DNA of 64,000 bases from NCBI GenBank assembly GCA_029782145.1, contig JAKOVH010000016.1, positions 916,001-980,000 on the forward strand, given 5' to 3'. A program made the position numbers and the translations under genes. This document shows positions 63,136 to 64,000 of this stretch, piece by piece. The number at the start of each line of letters is the position of its first letter. The first letter of the stretch is position 1. Origin of the DNA: Actinomycetes bacterium. Lineage in GTDB: Bacteria > Actinomycetota > Acidimicrobiia > Acidimicrobiales > Acidimicrobilacustridaceae. Under the pieces are notes generated by a model that saw only the letters and a list, made by a program, of their open reading frames with translations, made no database searches and had not been told where the DNA came from.

Positions 63136-64000
63136 GTGAGCCCTGCCGACATCCTCGACGACCTGCAGGCCCGCGGCCTGGTGCACGACGCCACCGACCG
63201 GGCGGCGCTGCGAGCCCGCCTGGCCGAGGGCCCGATCACCGTCTACGCCGGCTTCGACCCCACCGCCGAGAGCCTCCACGTCGGGAACCTCGTGCCGTTG
63301 CTGCTGCTGCGCCGCTTCCAGTCGTTCGGCCACCGGCCGGTGGCTCTGGCCGGTGGCGCCACGGGCATGATCGGCGATCCCGGAGGCCGCTCCTCGGAGC
63401 GCAACCTGCTCGACCCCGCCACCCTCGACCGCAACCTGGCGGCCATCAAGGGCCAGCTCGAGCGGCTGCTCGACTTCGGCGAGGGGCCGGCCCAGGCCCG
63501 CCTGGTCGACAACCGCGACTGGACCGAGCCGATGGGCGTGCTCGAGTTCCTGCGCGACGTCGGCAAGCACGTCACGGTGAACACCATGCTGGCCAAGGAG
63601 TCGGTGAAGGCACGCGTCGAGAGCGAGGCCGGCATCTCCTTCACCGAGTTCAGCTACATGCTGCTGCAGGCCAACGACTACCGGCACCTCCACCAGCGCC
63701 TCGGCGTGGAGCTGCAGGTCGGGGGCTCGGACCAGTGGGGCAACATCACCGCCGGCATCGACCTGATCCGCCGGGTCGCCGGGGCCCACACCCACGGCCT
63801 CACCGTCCCCCTCGTCACCCGGGCCGACGGCCAGAAGTTCGGCAAGTCGGTCGACGGGGCGGTGTGGCTGTCGCCCGAGATGACCTCGCCGTACGCCTTC
63901 TACCAGTACTTCGTCAACGTCGACGACCGTGACGTCGAGCGGTTCCTGCTCCAGCTCACCCTGCTGCCGCTGGACGAGATCGCCGAGGTCATCGTCCGCC
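63136..64000 (+). CDS. tyrS: tyrosine--tRNA ligase, N-terminal part
   Basis: The first 288 codons are present; the gene runs past the window end. A class I synthetase: YAGFDPTAESLHVGNLVPL carries the HIGH-type motif (HVGN), ESVKARVESEAGISFTEFSYMLLQ follows in shorter stretches, GGSDQWGNI contacts tyrosine, and the KMSKS-type loop is KFGKS. GTG 63136 lies about 11 nt after GGGGAG. The tRNA-binding S4 domain would be beyond the window. Confidence 0.95.
   Translation, partial: MSPADILDDLQARGLVHDATDRAALRARLAEGPITVYAGFDPTAESLHVGNLVPLLLLRRFQSFGHRPVALAGGATGMIGDPGGRSSERNLLDPATLDRNLAAIKGQLERLLDFGEGPAQARLVDNRDWTEPMGVLEFLRDVGKHVTVNTMLAKESVKARVESEAGISFTEFSYMLLQANDYRHLHQRLGVELQVGGSDQWGNITAGIDLIRRVAGAHTHGLTVPLVTRADGQKFGKSVDGAVWLSPEMTSPYAFYQYFVNVDDRDVERFLLQLTLLPLDEIAEVIVR

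Overview
The window is 64 kb of very GC-rich (roughly 73%) chromosomal DNA packed with housekeeping genes. An mIHF-type integration host factor, the DUF948/alaS/ruvX/mltG/aroE order, the mihF-gmk-rpoZ-coaBC-metK-priA-def-fmt-rsmB order, a PriA without a Walker A motif and a PAMH-type CoaBC all point to Actinomycetota. A deep lineage such as Acidimicrobiia is my inference, not proven. I see no transposase, integrase, phage gene, CRISPR array, tRNA or rRNA, no biosynthetic cluster and no recognisable defence system. The interest here lies in regulation and in unusual start sites rather than in a new gene cluster.

Layout. 1-7390: end of rarA, two small envelope-type genes, a tandem TetR-like regulator on the minus strand, then alaS-ruvX-mltG-aroE. 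7484-14745: a DUF4388 protein and a prepilin peptidase, then aroC-aroK-aroB-aroQ-pepQ-efp-nusB. 14746-23938: the pyrimidine operon pyrR-pyrB-pyrC-carA-carB-pyrD-pyrF, which supplies every step to UMP except a pyrE gene and the pyrK partner of PyrD. 23960-28059 (minus): a YihY/BrkB membrane protein, a lipoprotein with a SecD-like domain, and lon. 28190-38426: mihF, gmk, rpoZ, coaBC, metK and priA; a converging pair of RNA methyltransferase genes; then def, fmt, rsmB and a mogA-like gene. 38615-42027: a complete riboflavin operon ribD-ribE-ribBA-ribH. 42082-45724: a VIT-family transporter gene (minus), hisG, a small cold-shock-like gene and an ABC exporter pair. 45998-48200: a DUF1844-like gene (minus) and infC-rpmI-rplT. 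48242-52577: trmH-pheS-pheT. 52681-61181: the arginine operon argC-J-B-D-F-R-G-H. 61178-64000: an alkyladenine glycosylase, a Nudix hydrolase, a membrane-anchored hypothetical (minus) and the 5' part of tyrS.

Most genes inside operons overlap by 4 nt (ATGA or GTGA), so translation is probably coupled throughout. First genes of transcription units repeatedly show a TANNNT hexamer 6-10 nt before the start codon and no Shine-Dalgarno sequence, the signature of leaderless mRNAs.

Four regulatory sites stand out: a PyrR-type RNA loop plus an intrinsic terminator that lies inside the 5' end of the pyrR reading frame; an ARG box on the -35 of argC, with argR in the same operon; a HAIR-like inverted repeat in front of lon; and an infC that appears to start at AUA and to be coupled to a six-codon upstream ORF. 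Several long perfect hairpins separate transcription units.
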